A stretch of 54,678 nucleotides of DNA. Source: UBA6120 sp964495145 (GTDB taxonomy: Bacteria > Bacillota_I > Bacilli_A > RFN20 > CAG-826). Made by a program: the position numbers and the translations under genes. Below are positions 41,818-50,508 of the stretch, piece after piece. The stretch's first letter is position 1; every line of letters begins with the position of its first letter. The stretch is taken from assembly GCA_964495145.1 (NCBI GenBank), contig CAZBUP010000002.1, positions 1 to 54,678 on the forward strand. The letters are read 5' to 3'. The notes under the pieces were generated by a model. It saw only the letters and a program-made list of their open reading frames with translations, did no database searches and was not told where the DNA came from.

Positions 41818-42717
41818 ATGAAAAACCGCTTGAAAACGGAAATGTTCTTAACGATGGCCGCGGCCGAACGGGCCAGCCGCCCGACGACGATGGAACCCGG
41901 TTCCAAAACTTGGGGCTCTGTTTGCCCATTTCTCGACCAAACCGGGGCAGCCTCGTGCCTGCAGCGAATGATCGACGCGAGAAAACCCCTCCTGAGAGCG
42001 GAACTTTTGTCACACTATCGGAGTTATTTCTTGATTGATCATGCCGACGGCGAAAACCGTGTTTGGATCAATCAAACCATGACGGGCTTCATGCGTGATG
42101 AGCCCTTGCTTCCGTGGGCTTCCAGCGATGAAATGAATATCGATTCGAGTAACTTAGCCCGCTTATTGCCCTTGGCTTGGCGTTTTTCCCGCCATATGGC
42201 GATTGATGGCAAAACCATATCCGCTCGCTATGAGTTGATTCACCAGTTGACGACCTTAAGCGTCGGCCATCGCCGAGCCAGCCTAGGGGCCGGGTTACTT
42301 ATTTCGGCAGCAACGGAGATCATCAAGTCACGGCGGAAATACGGCCGTCCGTTGACGACCCGGCGTCTAGTCAACGCCCTGAGGAAGGGCATCCAAGCTG
42401 CATTAAGTTTCTATCATTCGTCGAGCGAATATCGGGGCGAAGCCGGCCACTACGCCCTCTTGCAAACCAATCGGCTTGGCCGCCTCCATCTTGAGGAAGT
42501 CCCTGAACGGGAATTACATGCGTCACATTATGTCGTTGACACGGTTATCTTGACGCTATGGCTCATGATCCATGTCAAAAACAAAACTGAATATTACCGT
42601 CGCCTCGAAGCGATCCGATCCCCGGAAGTCGGGGCCTGTTCGGGCGGCTTGTTGGGTTTGGCATATGGGTCGCGATATATTAAAAAAGATCCAAGCCGTA
42701 ACCTGGATCTTGATTGA
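41818..42717 (+). CDS. ADP-ribosylglycohydrolase-fold protein lacking metal motifs (putative pseudoenzyme)
   Basis: About 299 residues, related to ADP-ribosylglycohydrolases by its pattern. A segment near residue 39 reads FLDQTGAASCLQRM where the family has W(T/S)DDTxMxLxLA. SSNLARLLPLAW replaces the NGSLMRxxPLA helix. LTTLSVGHRRAS replaces the SxLTHxHxxS step. ASHYVVDTVILTLW with GGLLGLAYG matches the C-terminal VVDTLEAALW and GxLAGxYYG. The second metal motif GDDTDT is gone (RSPEVGACSGG instead), and the first is reduced to DQT. The fold is recognisable but hydrolase activity is unlikely. The start is uncertain: no good ribosome site exists, and ATG 41818 or GTG 41809 are the best candidates. 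It converges with ackA. Confidence 0.65.
   Translation: MKNRLKTEMFLTMAAAERASRPTTMEPGSKTWGSVCPFLDQTGAASCLQRMIDARKPLLRAELLSHYRSYFLIDHADGENRVWINQTMTGFMRDEPLLPWASSDEMNIDSSNLARLLPLAWRFSRHMAIDGKTISARYELIHQLTTLSVGHRRASLGAGLLISAATEIIKSRRKYGRPLTTRRLVNALRKGIQAALSFYHSSSEYRGEAGHYALLQTNRLGRLHLEEVPERELHASHYVVDTVILTLWLMIHVKNKTEYYRRLEAIRSPEVGACSGGLLGLAYGSRYIKKDPSRNLDLD
42681..42711 (-). terminator. ackA terminator inside the 3' end of the opposite gene
   Basis: AAGATCCA (42686-42693) pairs with TGGATCTT (42704-42711). Read on the minus strand the stem is followed by TTTTTTA, so it terminates ackA; on the plus strand there is no T-run. Confidence 0.7.
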
Positions 42718-42731
42718 GACATTTGAAAATT

Positions 42732-43925
42732 TTACTCACTTAGGATGCGGTAGGTGTCGCGGGCGATCATCACTTCTTCGTCGGTTGGGATGATAGCGAC
42801 GGTGATGGCGCTTTCCGGAGTGGAGATGATGGCTTTTTTCCCGCGAAGAGGCAGGTTCAATTCGGCATCGTAGCCAATGTTAAGCGCTTCCTTGATCTCG
42901 TCGAGGATCATGGCTCGGTAGAACCCGGCATTTTCGCCGACCCCGGCCGAGAATATGATCAAGTCGGCCCCGCCGAGCCGGACGAAATACTGACCGATGT
43001 AGTCGGCGATGCGCCGCACGAACAGTTGGCTGGTCAAAATGGCGCGGGGGTTGCCCTTATAGACCTCGGCTTCGACTTCGCGGGTATCGTTGGAAATGCC
43101 GGACACGCCGAGAATGCCGGATTTTTTATTGAAAATGTCATACATTTCTTCGTGGGTTTTCCCGCTGCGCAACGCGGCAAAGTGCAATACAGAAGGATCG
43201 ATGTCGCCGGTCCGGGTCCCCATCATCAAGCCACCAAGCGGGGTCAGGCCCATGGTCGTGGCCACGCATTTTCCATCTTTGATGGCGGCAATCGAAGCGC
43301 CGGAGCCGATGTGGCAGGAAATGATTTTAGAGTGAGCCGGATTGTTCAGCAGTTTGATGCCTTCATCGGCTAAATATTGATGCGAGGTGCCGTGGAAACC
43401 ATACCGGCGGATGTCATATTGTTCGTAATATTCGTAAGGGATGGGAAATAGGTAGTCCTGTGGTTCCATCGTTTGGTGGAAAGCGGTGTCGAACACGGCG
43501 ACGTGGCCGACATTGGGCAAAATCGATTTGAAAGCTTGATAACCGACCAAATTCGGTTTGTTGTGCAAGGGAGCCAGTGGTATCAAGGCTTCGATGTTGG
43601 CGGCGCAGGCGTCGTCGAAGCGCGTGCTCTTGGCATAATACTTGCCGCCTTGGACGACCCGGTGGCCGACCCCGACGATTTCTTCGTAGCTGGCGATGAT
43701 GTGGTTGTCAACCAAAGCCTTCAGCAGCAATTCGACGCCGACGGCGTGGTTGGGCAACGGATGGATGACGCGGATCTTTTGATCGGCAAAATCGATTTTA
43801 AAGACGCCGTCGTCATGCCCGATTCGATCGGCCATGCCGGAACAGATGACTTGCTCCGATGGCATGTCGAACAATTTGAACTTCAAGCTCGAGGAACCGG
43901 CATTGACGGCGAGGATTTTTCCCAT
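42732..43925 (-). CDS. ackA: Acetate kinase
   Basis: A 397-residue acetate kinase, normal length, converting acetyl phosphate and ADP to acetate and ATP. Signatures are VNAGSSSLKFKLFD at the N-terminus, FDTAFHQTMEP, RRYGFHGTSHQYL and SCHIGSGASI. The ATG at 43923-43925 follows AAGGAG and starts with the conserved MGKILAVNAGSSS; an upstream ATG seven codons earlier lies in front of the ribosome site. No pta gene is adjacent. With pyk it points to fermentation ending in acetate. Confidence 0.97.
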   Translation of the reverse strand: MGKILAVNAGSSSLKFKLFDMPSEQVICSGMADRIGHDDGVFKIDFADQKIRVIHPLPNHAVGVELLLKALVDNHIIASYEEIVGVGHRVVQGGKYYAKSTRFDDACAANIEALIPLAPLHNKPNLVGYQAFKSILPNVGHVAVFDTAFHQTMEPQDYLFPIPYEYYEQYDIRRYGFHGTSHQYLADEGIKLLNNPAHSKIISCHIGSGASIAAIKDGKCVATTMGLTPLGGLMMGTRTGDIDPSVLHFAALRSGKTHEEMYDIFNKKSGILGVSGISNDTREVEAEVYKGNPRAILTSQLFVRRIADYIGQYFVRLGGADLIIFSAGVGENAGFYRAMILDEIKEALNIGYDAELNLPLRGKKAIISTPESAITVAIIPTDEEVMIARDTYRILSE

Positions 43926-43950
43926 AACAATTCTCCTTGGCAACATTAAA

Positions 43951-43979
43951 ATATTAGTGGATTACCCCTTTTTTAGCAA
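43951..43979 (-). promoter_or_regulatory. ackA promoter
   Basis: On the minus strand, TTGCTA (43974-43979), 17-base spacer, TAATAT (43951-43956), about 26 bases upstream of the ackA start. Confidence 0.75.
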
Positions 43980-44033
43980 GGAAATATCAGCGTGATCCAT
44001 GCGCTTTTCATAGGAATGAAGAACCGCGTTTTG

Positions 44034-44039
44034 TATAAT
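44034..44039 (+). promoter_or_regulatory. glgB -10 element
   Basis: A consensus TATAAT preceded by TTG, 24 bases upstream of the glgB start, with a GGAGGT ribosome site at about 44051-44056. No good -35 is seen at 17 bases (TAGGAA). I looked for a catabolite-response palindrome here and found none convincing. Confidence 0.6.
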
Positions 44040-44063
44040 TAGAATATCGACGGAGGTGATATC

Positions 44064-45944
44064 ATGGCTTACGGCATTCTCTATGATTATCTACTGGGAC
44101 AATCGATCGAGGCCTATCGGTACTTCGGGGCCCACTTCACGACCAAGGAGACCAGTCAAAAATATAAAAACGGCCGTGTCAAGAAAATCCAGGAATCCGG
44201 CGTCATGTTTCGACTATATGCCCCGGCCGCCCAAGACGTCAGCCTGATCGGGGAATGGAACGATTGGAGCGTCGGCGTCCACAAAATGAATCGCGTCGAC
44301 GATGCCGGGGTTTATGAGATCTTCATCCCGGGGTTAGTCAATTACCAATCATACAAATACCATTTTCAAGACGCCAAGGGCGTCTATGTCGACAAAGCCG
44401 ACCCGTTTGCCTTTTGCAGCGAATACCGGCCGAACACCTGCTCGCGTTTGTTCGACGTCGAAAATTTCGTTTGGCACGACGATGAGCACTTGAAATGCCG
44501 GACCCGGCAATTCGATCGGTCCATGAGCATCTATGAAATCCATCTCGGCTCCTGGAAGGGGCCGATTGACGGCCGCAACCTCAGCTATGAGGAAATCGCC
44601 GACTATTTGATTCCCTATCTCCGCGACCACGGCTTCACCCACGTGGAAATCATGCCGATCACCCAGTACCCATTCGACGGATCATGGGGCTATCAAGCCA
44701 CCGGTTTTTATTCGGTCGATTCTCGCTATGGGAATCCGATGCAGCTGATGTCGTTCGTCGACCGCATGCATCAGGCTGGTTTTGGGGTCATCCTCGATTA
44801 CGTCTTGGTCCATTTCGCCAGCGATCACCACGCCTTGATTGAATTCGACGGGACCCGTATGTATGAATACGCCGATGGGAAGAACACGTTCAGCCAATGG
44901 GGTTCGCCCCAATTCGATTTGGGCAAAGACCCGGTCCGCAGTTTCTTGATGAGCGGCATCCATTATTTCCTGGCATATTTCCATTTCGACGGCATCCGCG
45001 TCGACGCCGTCAGCAACATCATTTATTGGGACGGGGATTCCAGCAAAGGCGAAAACGCCGGGGCGATTGAGTTCATCAAGCGTTTGAACGGCAAAATCCA
45101 TTTCGCCCACCCCCAAGTGATGATGATTGCCGAGGATTCGACCGCCCATCCCGGCGTCACCCGTCCGCTTGAATACGGCGGGCTCGGTTTTGACTACAAA
45201 TGGGACATGGGCTGGATGAACGATACCTTGAAGTATTACTCGAAAGACCCGATTTATAAGAAGTACGAACATAGCAAGATTACCTTCTCCATGGCTTATT
45301 TCTATTCGGAAAACTTCCTATTGCCGCTCTCGCACGACGAAGTCGTCCATGGCAAGGGAACCATTATCAACAAGATGTGGGGCGACTACGACACGAAATT
45401 CGCCTTGCTTCGGAACTTGTTCACCTATCAATATGCCCATCCGGGCAAAAAACTCAATTTCATGGGCAACGAATTGGCTAGTTTCGATGAATGGAACGAG
45501 CAAAAGTCGCTGCCTTGGAACCTGAAGTCGTATCCCAAACACGATTCGATCGCCCGATTGGTGCGCGATTTGAATTTGATCTACCAAGCCGAACCCGCCC
45601 TTCACGTCGAAGAGTACGATCCGCGCCATTTCAATTGGCTGATGGTCGACAACGCCGAGCAAAGCGTTTTCGCCTTCGAACGCCACGTCGGCACCAGCCA
45701 TTTGATTTTTGTGTTCAATATGACCGGCAATTTCTACTATAATTACAACATTGGCGTCACGCGCCCCGGCACCTACGTCGAAATATTCAACTCCGATAAG
45801 GACGTCTACGGCGGCTGGAACCAATACAACGGGGTTCCGCTTGAAACCTATGAGACGCCGGGACCTGAAGAACGCCCCTATAGCCTGACGATCAAATTAG
45901 CCAGTTTTGGGGCGCTGATTCTCAAATACCAAGCGGAAGCATAA
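44064..45944 (+). CDS. glgB: 1,4-alpha-glucan branching enzyme
   Basis: A 626-residue GH13 branching enzyme that makes alpha-1,6 branches in glycogen. After an N-terminal segment and CBM48 domain (VSLIGEWNDWSVG) comes the (beta/alpha)8 barrel with the nucleophile Asp in DGIRVDAV (309-316), the acid Glu in IAEDS near 356 and the transition-state Asp in LSHDEVVHG near 424. WGYQATGFYSVDSRYG is typical. The usual GHFPKD becomes VHFASD. The gene is ten bases before glgP and is the first of a glgB-glgP-dUTPase unit. Confidence 0.96.
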   Translation: MAYGILYDYLLGQSIEAYRYFGAHFTTKETSQKYKNGRVKKIQESGVMFRLYAPAAQDVSLIGEWNDWSVGVHKMNRVDDAGVYEIFIPGLVNYQSYKYHFQDAKGVYVDKADPFAFCSEYRPNTCSRLFDVENFVWHDDEHLKCRTRQFDRSMSIYEIHLGSWKGPIDGRNLSYEEIADYLIPYLRDHGFTHVEIMPITQYPFDGSWGYQATGFYSVDSRYGNPMQLMSFVDRMHQAGFGVILDYVLVHFASDHHALIEFDGTRMYEYADGKNTFSQWGSPQFDLGKDPVRSFLMSGIHYFLAYFHFDGIRVDAVSNIIYWDGDSSKGENAGAIEFIKRLNGKIHFAHPQVMMIAEDSTAHPGVTRPLEYGGLGFDYKWDMGWMNDTLKYYSKDPIYKKYEHSKITFSMAYFYSENFLLPLSHDEVVHGKGTIINKMWGDYDTKFALLRNLFTYQYAHPGKKLNFMGNELASFDEWNEQKSLPWNLKSYPKHDSIARLVRDLNLIYQAEPALHVEEYDPRHFNWLMVDNAEQSVFAFERHVGTSHLIFVFNMTGNFYYNYNIGVTRPGTYVEIFNSDKDVYGGWNQYNGVPLETYETPGPEERPYSLTIKLASFGALILKYQAEA

Positions 45945-45953
45945 GGAGCATCC

Positions 45954-48359
45954 ATGTTTGATTCAATCGTAGAATTCAAGAAGGAATATGAAACGCGGCT
46001 GATTGAAAAATACGGCCGCGACGTTAAAAACAGCCACGTCACCGAGCGTTATGACATCTTGGGGCGCATGGTCCGGGATTTCGCCGGGAAAGATTGGCGA
46101 CGGACCCGGGAGCAAACCCTCGTCACCGGCCAGAAGCAATTGATCTACTTCTCAATGGAGTTTTTAATCGGGCGTTTGCTCGTCAACAACATGCAAAACC
46201 TCGGCATTTACGAAACGGCGAAACAGGGCCTCAAGGAACTGGGTGTCGACATCCACGAACTGGAACTGCTCGAGACCGACGCCGGCCTCGGTAACGGCGG
46301 GTTAGGCCGCCTGGCCGCCTGTTTTCTCGACAGCATTGCCTCGCTTGGATATCCCGGCCATGGTAATTGCATCCGCTACGAATATGGGTTCTTCAAACAG
46401 AAGATCGTCGACGGACGCCAAGTGGAAGTGCCCGACCAATGGCTCGTCAACGGCAACGTTTGGGAAGTCCGCAAGCTGAAGCACGCCGTCGAAGTCAAGT
46501 TCTACGGCAATTCCGAAACCTACATCAAGCCCGACGGTGGCTATGCCATCCGCACCGCCAATGCCGTCTGCATCAAGGCCGTTCCCTACGACATGTCGGT
46601 GGTCGGCTACCGCAACCACGTGTCCAATTACCTGCGGTTGTGGGGCGCTGAGCCGAGCGAGGAAAACCTTCCCAGCAACCAACGCTTCGAAGATTATCTG
46701 CAGACGGTCCGCGAGCTGACCCACGGCCTTTATCCCGACGACACGACCGAACATGGGCGCATCCTCAGGCTGCGCCAGCAGTATTTCCTCGTGTCGGCCG
46801 GCCTCCAATCGGCGATGCGGGGCCATTTCCGCCGCTACAAGACCTTGAAGGATTTCTATAAATTCTTCGTGTTCCAATTGAACGATACCCATCCGATTCT
46901 GGCCATCCCCGAATTCATGCGCCTGTTGATTGACGAATACGGTTATTCCTGGGACAACGCCTGGTATCAAGTGACCCGCTGCATGGCCTACACCAACCAT
47001 ACGACCATGGCCGAGGCCCTCGAGAAATGGCCGGTCCATTACGTCCAGCAATTGATACCCCGCTGCTACATGATCATCGAAGAAATTCATCGACGCAGCC
47101 AAATCCACTACAACGACATCGGGGTCAGCGATGACGCCAAGCGCAACATGGCCGTCATCCGCGACGGCATGGTCCACATGACCAACCTCGCGTTGTATAC
47201 GACCTTCTCCGTCAATGGAGTCGCTGCCTTGCACACCGAGATTTTGAAGAAGGATACCTTCTCCGATTTCTATAAATTCTTTCCCGAAAAATTCAACAAC
47301 AAGACGAACGGCATCACCCATCGGCGCTGGTTCTTGTACGCCAACCCTAAATTGGCCGCTTTGGTAAGCGAGAAAATCGGCGAGGGATGGATTACGGACT
47401 CGAGACAACTCGAAAAGTTCTTGCCGTTTGCCGAAGACGCCAACGTCCAGCAGCGCTTTTTGGCCATCAAGCACGAGATGAAAACGGCCTTGGCCGACTA
47501 TGTTCGGGTCAAAAACAAAATCGAACTGGACACCAACGCGATCTTTGACGTGCAAGTGAAACGGCTCCATGCCTATAAGCGGCAGTTGATGAACCTTTTC
47601 CACATCATGTATTTGTACATCCGGATGAAGGATGATTCTTTCTTCAGGATCCATCCCCAGACCTTCGTATTCGGCGCCAAGGCGGCCCCGAGTTACGTCT
47701 ACGCCAAGAAGATCATCGAATTGATCAACGCCGTGGCCGAACGGATCAACCGCGATCCCGACGTGGCTCCCTACATGAAAGTCGTCTTCATTGAGAATTA
47801 CGGCGTCAGCTTGGCCGAAATGATCATTCCGGCCACCGACGTCTCCGAACAGATCAGCACGGCCGGCAAAGAAGCCAGCGGCACCGGCAACATGAAATTC
47901 ATGATGAACGGGGCCGTGACCCTGGGCACGCTCGACGGGGCCAACGTCGAGATTTCTAATCTCGTCGGCCATGACCACGCCGTCATCTTCGGGCTGAAGG
48001 CCCCCGAAGTCGAGGATCTGCGCCGCAAGGGTTCCTATAACCCCTGGGACGTTTACAACAAGGATTTCCGCCTGCGGCGCATCATCGATTCGCTGATCGA
48101 CGGCACGTGGAGCGACGGCAATGCCGACAAATTCCGGCCGATCTTCGACGAATTGATGTACCATAACGACGAATATTTCATCCTGGCCGACTTTGACGCC
48201 TACGTCAAAGCCCACGAAGCCATGGTCGCCAAATACGAAGACCAGGCGGCTTGGGCCCGTAGCGCCCTCGTCAACGTGGCCAAATCCGGCTTCTTCAGTT
48301 CCGACCGCACCATCGAGCAATACAATGCCGACATTTGGCATTTGGAAAAAGTCAAATGA
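45954..48359 (+). CDS. glgP: Glycogen phosphorylase
   Basis: An 801-residue PLP enzyme of normal length that releases glucose 1-phosphate from glycogen. The N-terminal half shows YFSMEFLIGRLL and DAGLGNGGLGRLAACFLDS, and the PLP lysine is near residue 648 in EASGTGNMKFMMNGA. Codon use is strongly GC-rich here, which leaves a long open frame on the opposite strand. The gene follows glgB by nine bases and its TGA stop overlaps the next start as ATGA. Confidence 0.97.
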   Translation: MFDSIVEFKKEYETRLIEKYGRDVKNSHVTERYDILGRMVRDFAGKDWRRTREQTLVTGQKQLIYFSMEFLIGRLLVNNMQNLGIYETAKQGLKELGVDIHELELLETDAGLGNGGLGRLAACFLDSIASLGYPGHGNCIRYEYGFFKQKIVDGRQVEVPDQWLVNGNVWEVRKLKHAVEVKFYGNSETYIKPDGGYAIRTANAVCIKAVPYDMSVVGYRNHVSNYLRLWGAEPSEENLPSNQRFEDYLQTVRELTHGLYPDDTTEHGRILRLRQQYFLVSAGLQSAMRGHFRRYKTLKDFYKFFVFQLNDTHPILAIPEFMRLLIDEYGYSWDNAWYQVTRCMAYTNHTTMAEALEKWPVHYVQQLIPRCYMIIEEIHRRSQIHYNDIGVSDDAKRNMAVIRDGMVHMTNLALYTTFSVNGVAALHTEILKKDTFSDFYKFFPEKFNNKTNGITHRRWFLYANPKLAALVSEKIGEGWITDSRQLEKFLPFAEDANVQQRFLAIKHEMKTALADYVRVKNKIELDTNAIFDVQVKRLHAYKRQLMNLFHIMYLYIRMKDDSFFRIHPQTFVFGAKAAPSYVYAKKIIELINAVAERINRDPDVAPYMKVVFIENYGVSLAEMIIPATDVSEQISTAGKEASGTGNMKFMMNGAVTLGTLDGANVEISNLVGHDHAVIFGLKAPEVEDLRRKGSYNPWDVYNKDFRLRRIIDSLIDGTWSDGNADKFRPIFDELMYHNDEYFILADFDAYVKAHEAMVAKYEDQAAWARSALVNVAKSGFFSSDRTIEQYNADIWHLEKVK

Positions 48360-48847
48360 AAATCGAATTAGCCGATTTGTTCATCCGGCAACAAGAACTC
48401 GACGCCCACATTCAGGCCAATCATCGGCTCGATTATCCCTCGACCCGACGCAAGCGTCTTTTAGCCTTGCTGGTGGAACTGGGAGAATTGGCCAACGAGA
48501 CGCGGGCGTTTAAATTCTGGTCGCTCAAAGGGCCTTCGCCCTTAGAGACCATATTGGACGAATACGCCGACGGGATGCACTTTTTCCTATCGCTCGGCAT
48601 CGATGTGGGCAGCGGCAAGACGACCTACGACATCGCCCGTCCCGAATGCGATTTGGTCGAACAAGTCTTGGAAGCCTATCACCGCATCGACGGCCTGGCT
48701 CAGGAATCGAACGCTGCCCGTTTTGAAGCGGCTTTCCAAAGTTTCCTCGACTTGAGCGCCCTTTTAAGCGTCACCCCGGCGCAAGTCATCGCGGCCTATT
48801 ACAAGAAATTAGGCGTCAATTACCAGCGTCAAACCGATAAGTATTGA
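48356..48847 (+). CDS. Dimeric (all-alpha) dUTPase
   Basis: A 163-residue dimeric dUTP diphosphatase of the dUTPase_2/MazG-like superfamily, which turns dUTP into dUMP and diphosphate. The metal-binding core is clear: LLALLVELGELANETRAFKF with the ExxE helix motif, then LDEYADGMHFFLSLG with the second Glu/Asp pair. The ATG at 48356 overlaps the glgP stop by four bases. This family is often found in Firmicutes and their phages. Its coupling to glgP is unusual functionally and may only reflect gene packing. Confidence 0.92.
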   Translation: MKIELADLFIRQQELDAHIQANHRLDYPSTRRKRLLALLVELGELANETRAFKFWSLKGPSPLETILDEYADGMHFFLSLGIDVGSGKTTYDIARPECDLVEQVLEAYHRIDGLAQESNAARFEAAFQSFLDLSALLSVTPAQVIAAYYKKLGVNYQRQTDKY

Positions 48848-48881
48848 TGGTATAATAATCACCATCACAGGAGATAAAAAC

Positions 48882-49970
48882 ATGACACTAGCAGAACGTT
48901 TGGACTTTTTGAAACAATTCAGCGAAGCGAACGGAATCCCCGGCCACGAGAAGGAAGTGGCCCAGTTGGCCACCAAGATGGTCGACGGCTATGCCGATCG
49001 AGTCGAGTTTGACAACCTCGGCAGCTTCCTCGCCTACAAAGAAGGAGAGCCGGGACAACCGACCATCCTCTTATCGGGCCACATGGACGAAGTCGGCTTC
49101 GTGGTCCACAAGATCGAAGATTCGGGCATGATCCGCATCCACCCGCTCGGCGGCTGGTGGGGCCATGTCATCTTAGCCCAAGTGATGACGATTACGACCC
49201 GGTCCGGCAAACGGATCACCGGCGTGATCGGAGCCCAGCCCCCGCACGGCATGTCACCGGAAATGCGCAAGCAAGTCCTCGACATCAAGGACATGTACTT
49301 GGACCTTGGGGTCACCGACAAAGCCATGGTCGAAGCCCTCGGCATCCGCATTGGGGATATGATTACCCCTTATACCGAATTCAGAGTATTAAACGACGGC
49401 AAGAGCCTGCTTGGCAAAGCCTGGGATAACCGCCTCGGCGTCGCCGCCGGGATCGAAACCTTGCGCAACCTCAAAGGCCTCAAGCATAAGGCCACGGTCG
49501 TGGCCGCCGGCACCGTCCAAGAAGAAGTAGGGCTCCGCGGCGCGCGGACGGCCGCTTACCATGTCAAACCGGACATCGCCTTCGCCATCGACGTCACCAT
49601 GAGTTACGATTTGCCGACCAGCCCCAAAAACGACACCAAGCTGGGCGCCGGCGTCGCCTTGTCAATCATGGACGGGAGCGTGATTGCCCACCGGGGATTG
49701 TTCGACTTTGTCGAAAAGATCGCCAAAGAGAATAACGTCAAGTATACCTACGACATCATGACCGCCGGGGGGACCGACAGCGGCGAAATCCATAAGCAAT
49801 TCGACGGGGTGGTCACCATGACCCTGTCGATTCCGTGCCGCTATTACCATAGCCACGTGTCGATCATCCATTATGACGATTACGTGACCACGGTTGACTT
49901 ATTGACGAAATTGGTTCAAGCCATCGACGCCGACGTCGTCAAAGCACTCAAAGAAACGAAATTCCGCTAG
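48882..49970 (+). CDS. M42 family aminopeptidase (second paralogue)
   Basis: A 362-residue M42 metallopeptidase, paralogous to the gene at 9291. Motifs are SGHMDEVGF, LGKAWDNRLG, TVQEEVGLRGA (general base Glu) and GGTDSGEIH. It carries HPLGGWWGH, seen in the aminopeptidase branch of the family, whereas the other copy has HAVGGLNAL, so substrates may differ. The ATG follows AGGAG. The stop codon lies in CTAG, which also contains the stop of the convergent gene. A strong hairpin without T-run (CGCGCCC at 49980-49986 with GGGCGCG at 49991-49997) lies ten bases past the end. Confidence 0.92.
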   Translation: MTLAERLDFLKQFSEANGIPGHEKEVAQLATKMVDGYADRVEFDNLGSFLAYKEGEPGQPTILLSGHMDEVGFVVHKIEDSGMIRIHPLGGWWGHVILAQVMTITTRSGKRITGVIGAQPPHGMSPEMRKQVLDIKDMYLDLGVTDKAMVEALGIRIGDMITPYTEFRVLNDGKSLLGKAWDNRLGVAAGIETLRNLKGLKHKATVVAAGTVQEEVGLRGARTAAYHVKPDIAFAIDVTMSYDLPTSPKNDTKLGAGVALSIMDGSVIAHRGLFDFVEKIAKENNVKYTYDIMTAGGTDSGEIHKQFDGVVTMTLSIPCRYYHSHVSIIHYDDYVTTVDLLTKLVQAIDADVVKALKETKFR

Positions 49971-50458
49971 AGCCGCAAGCGCGCCCGATGGGGCGCGATG
50001 GCGATGTATAGCAAAGCCGCGCCGGTGGCCCCGGCTAAACCTTGCAGTGAATCAAACGGGATCGTCGCCGCCAATAAGGCGCCGCTTGGATCGAAAATCA
50101 AATAGCTGACGGCATAGGTGGCCACCATCAAAGCTGATCCGATCAACAAAGCCCCATAGGAATATGGGGTTTTTATCTTGTGGAAAAGAAAACCGGCCAC
50201 GATCGCTTCGAGCGACTTAGCCACGATTGTGAACGGGATGAAAAACAGGTAACCGCCGTACAAATCGGCCAAACTGGCCCCGATGGCCCCGATGAAAGCG
50301 CCAAAGATCGGATGGATGAAGATAGCCGAAAACAAGACGATGATGTCGCCCAAATTAAAATAGCCAAGGCTGAGCGGAATATGGACGAACGCCGTCAAGA
50401 CGAAGGTCAAGGCGGTCAATAAGGCGGCGAGCGTCATCTGGCGAACGGTTAGTTTCAT
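49967..50458 (-). CDS. ECF transporter S component, substrate unknown
   Basis: A 163-residue membrane protein with about five hydrophobic helices. The start MKLTVRQMTLAALLTALTFV, the GYFNLGDIIVLFSAIF segment and GAIGASLADLYGGY are typical of the small vitamin-binding S components (COG4720-like, a group with riboflavin and thiamine-precursor transporters). I cannot assign the vitamin: there is no riboswitch upstream and no pathway gene beside it. It needs an EcfAAT module from elsewhere. Its stop overlaps that of the M42 gene, and it is divergent from the YgjP-like gene. Confidence 0.82.
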   Translation of the reverse strand: MKLTVRQMTLAALLTALTFVLTAFVHIPLSLGYFNLGDIIVLFSAIFIHPIFGAFIGAIGASLADLYGGYLFFIPFTIVAKSLEAIVAGFLFHKIKTPYSYGALLIGSALMVATYAVSYLIFDPSGALLAATIPFDSLQGLAGATGAALLYIAIAPHRARLRL

Positions 50459-50471
50459 GACGTTTATTATA

Positions 50472-50501
50472 TTAGCACGAGTGGCCGAAACTTGTTAAAA
50501 T
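50472..50501 (+). promoter_or_regulatory. Promoter of the ygjP-like gene, possibly giving a leaderless mRNA
   Basis: TTAGCA (50472-50477), 18-base spacer, TAAAAT (50496-50501), with a TG one base before the -10. Transcription would start at about 50508, next to the ATG at 50509, and no ribosome site is visible. Confidence 0.45.
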
Positions 50502-50508
50502 GAGTGGC

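Noticed and set aside
43926..44063. Catabolite-response (cre) element between ackA and glgB
   Set aside because: Fragments such as GCGCTTTTCA are present but no 14-base window matches the palindromic consensus acceptably.
46302..48341. A 679-codon open frame on the minus strand opposite glgP
   Set aside because: Its composition is the mirror of the GC-rich codons of glgP, it has no recognisable domain, and glgP is full-length and conserved. It is a shadow frame. The same applies to the 395-codon frame opposite glgA (646-1833).
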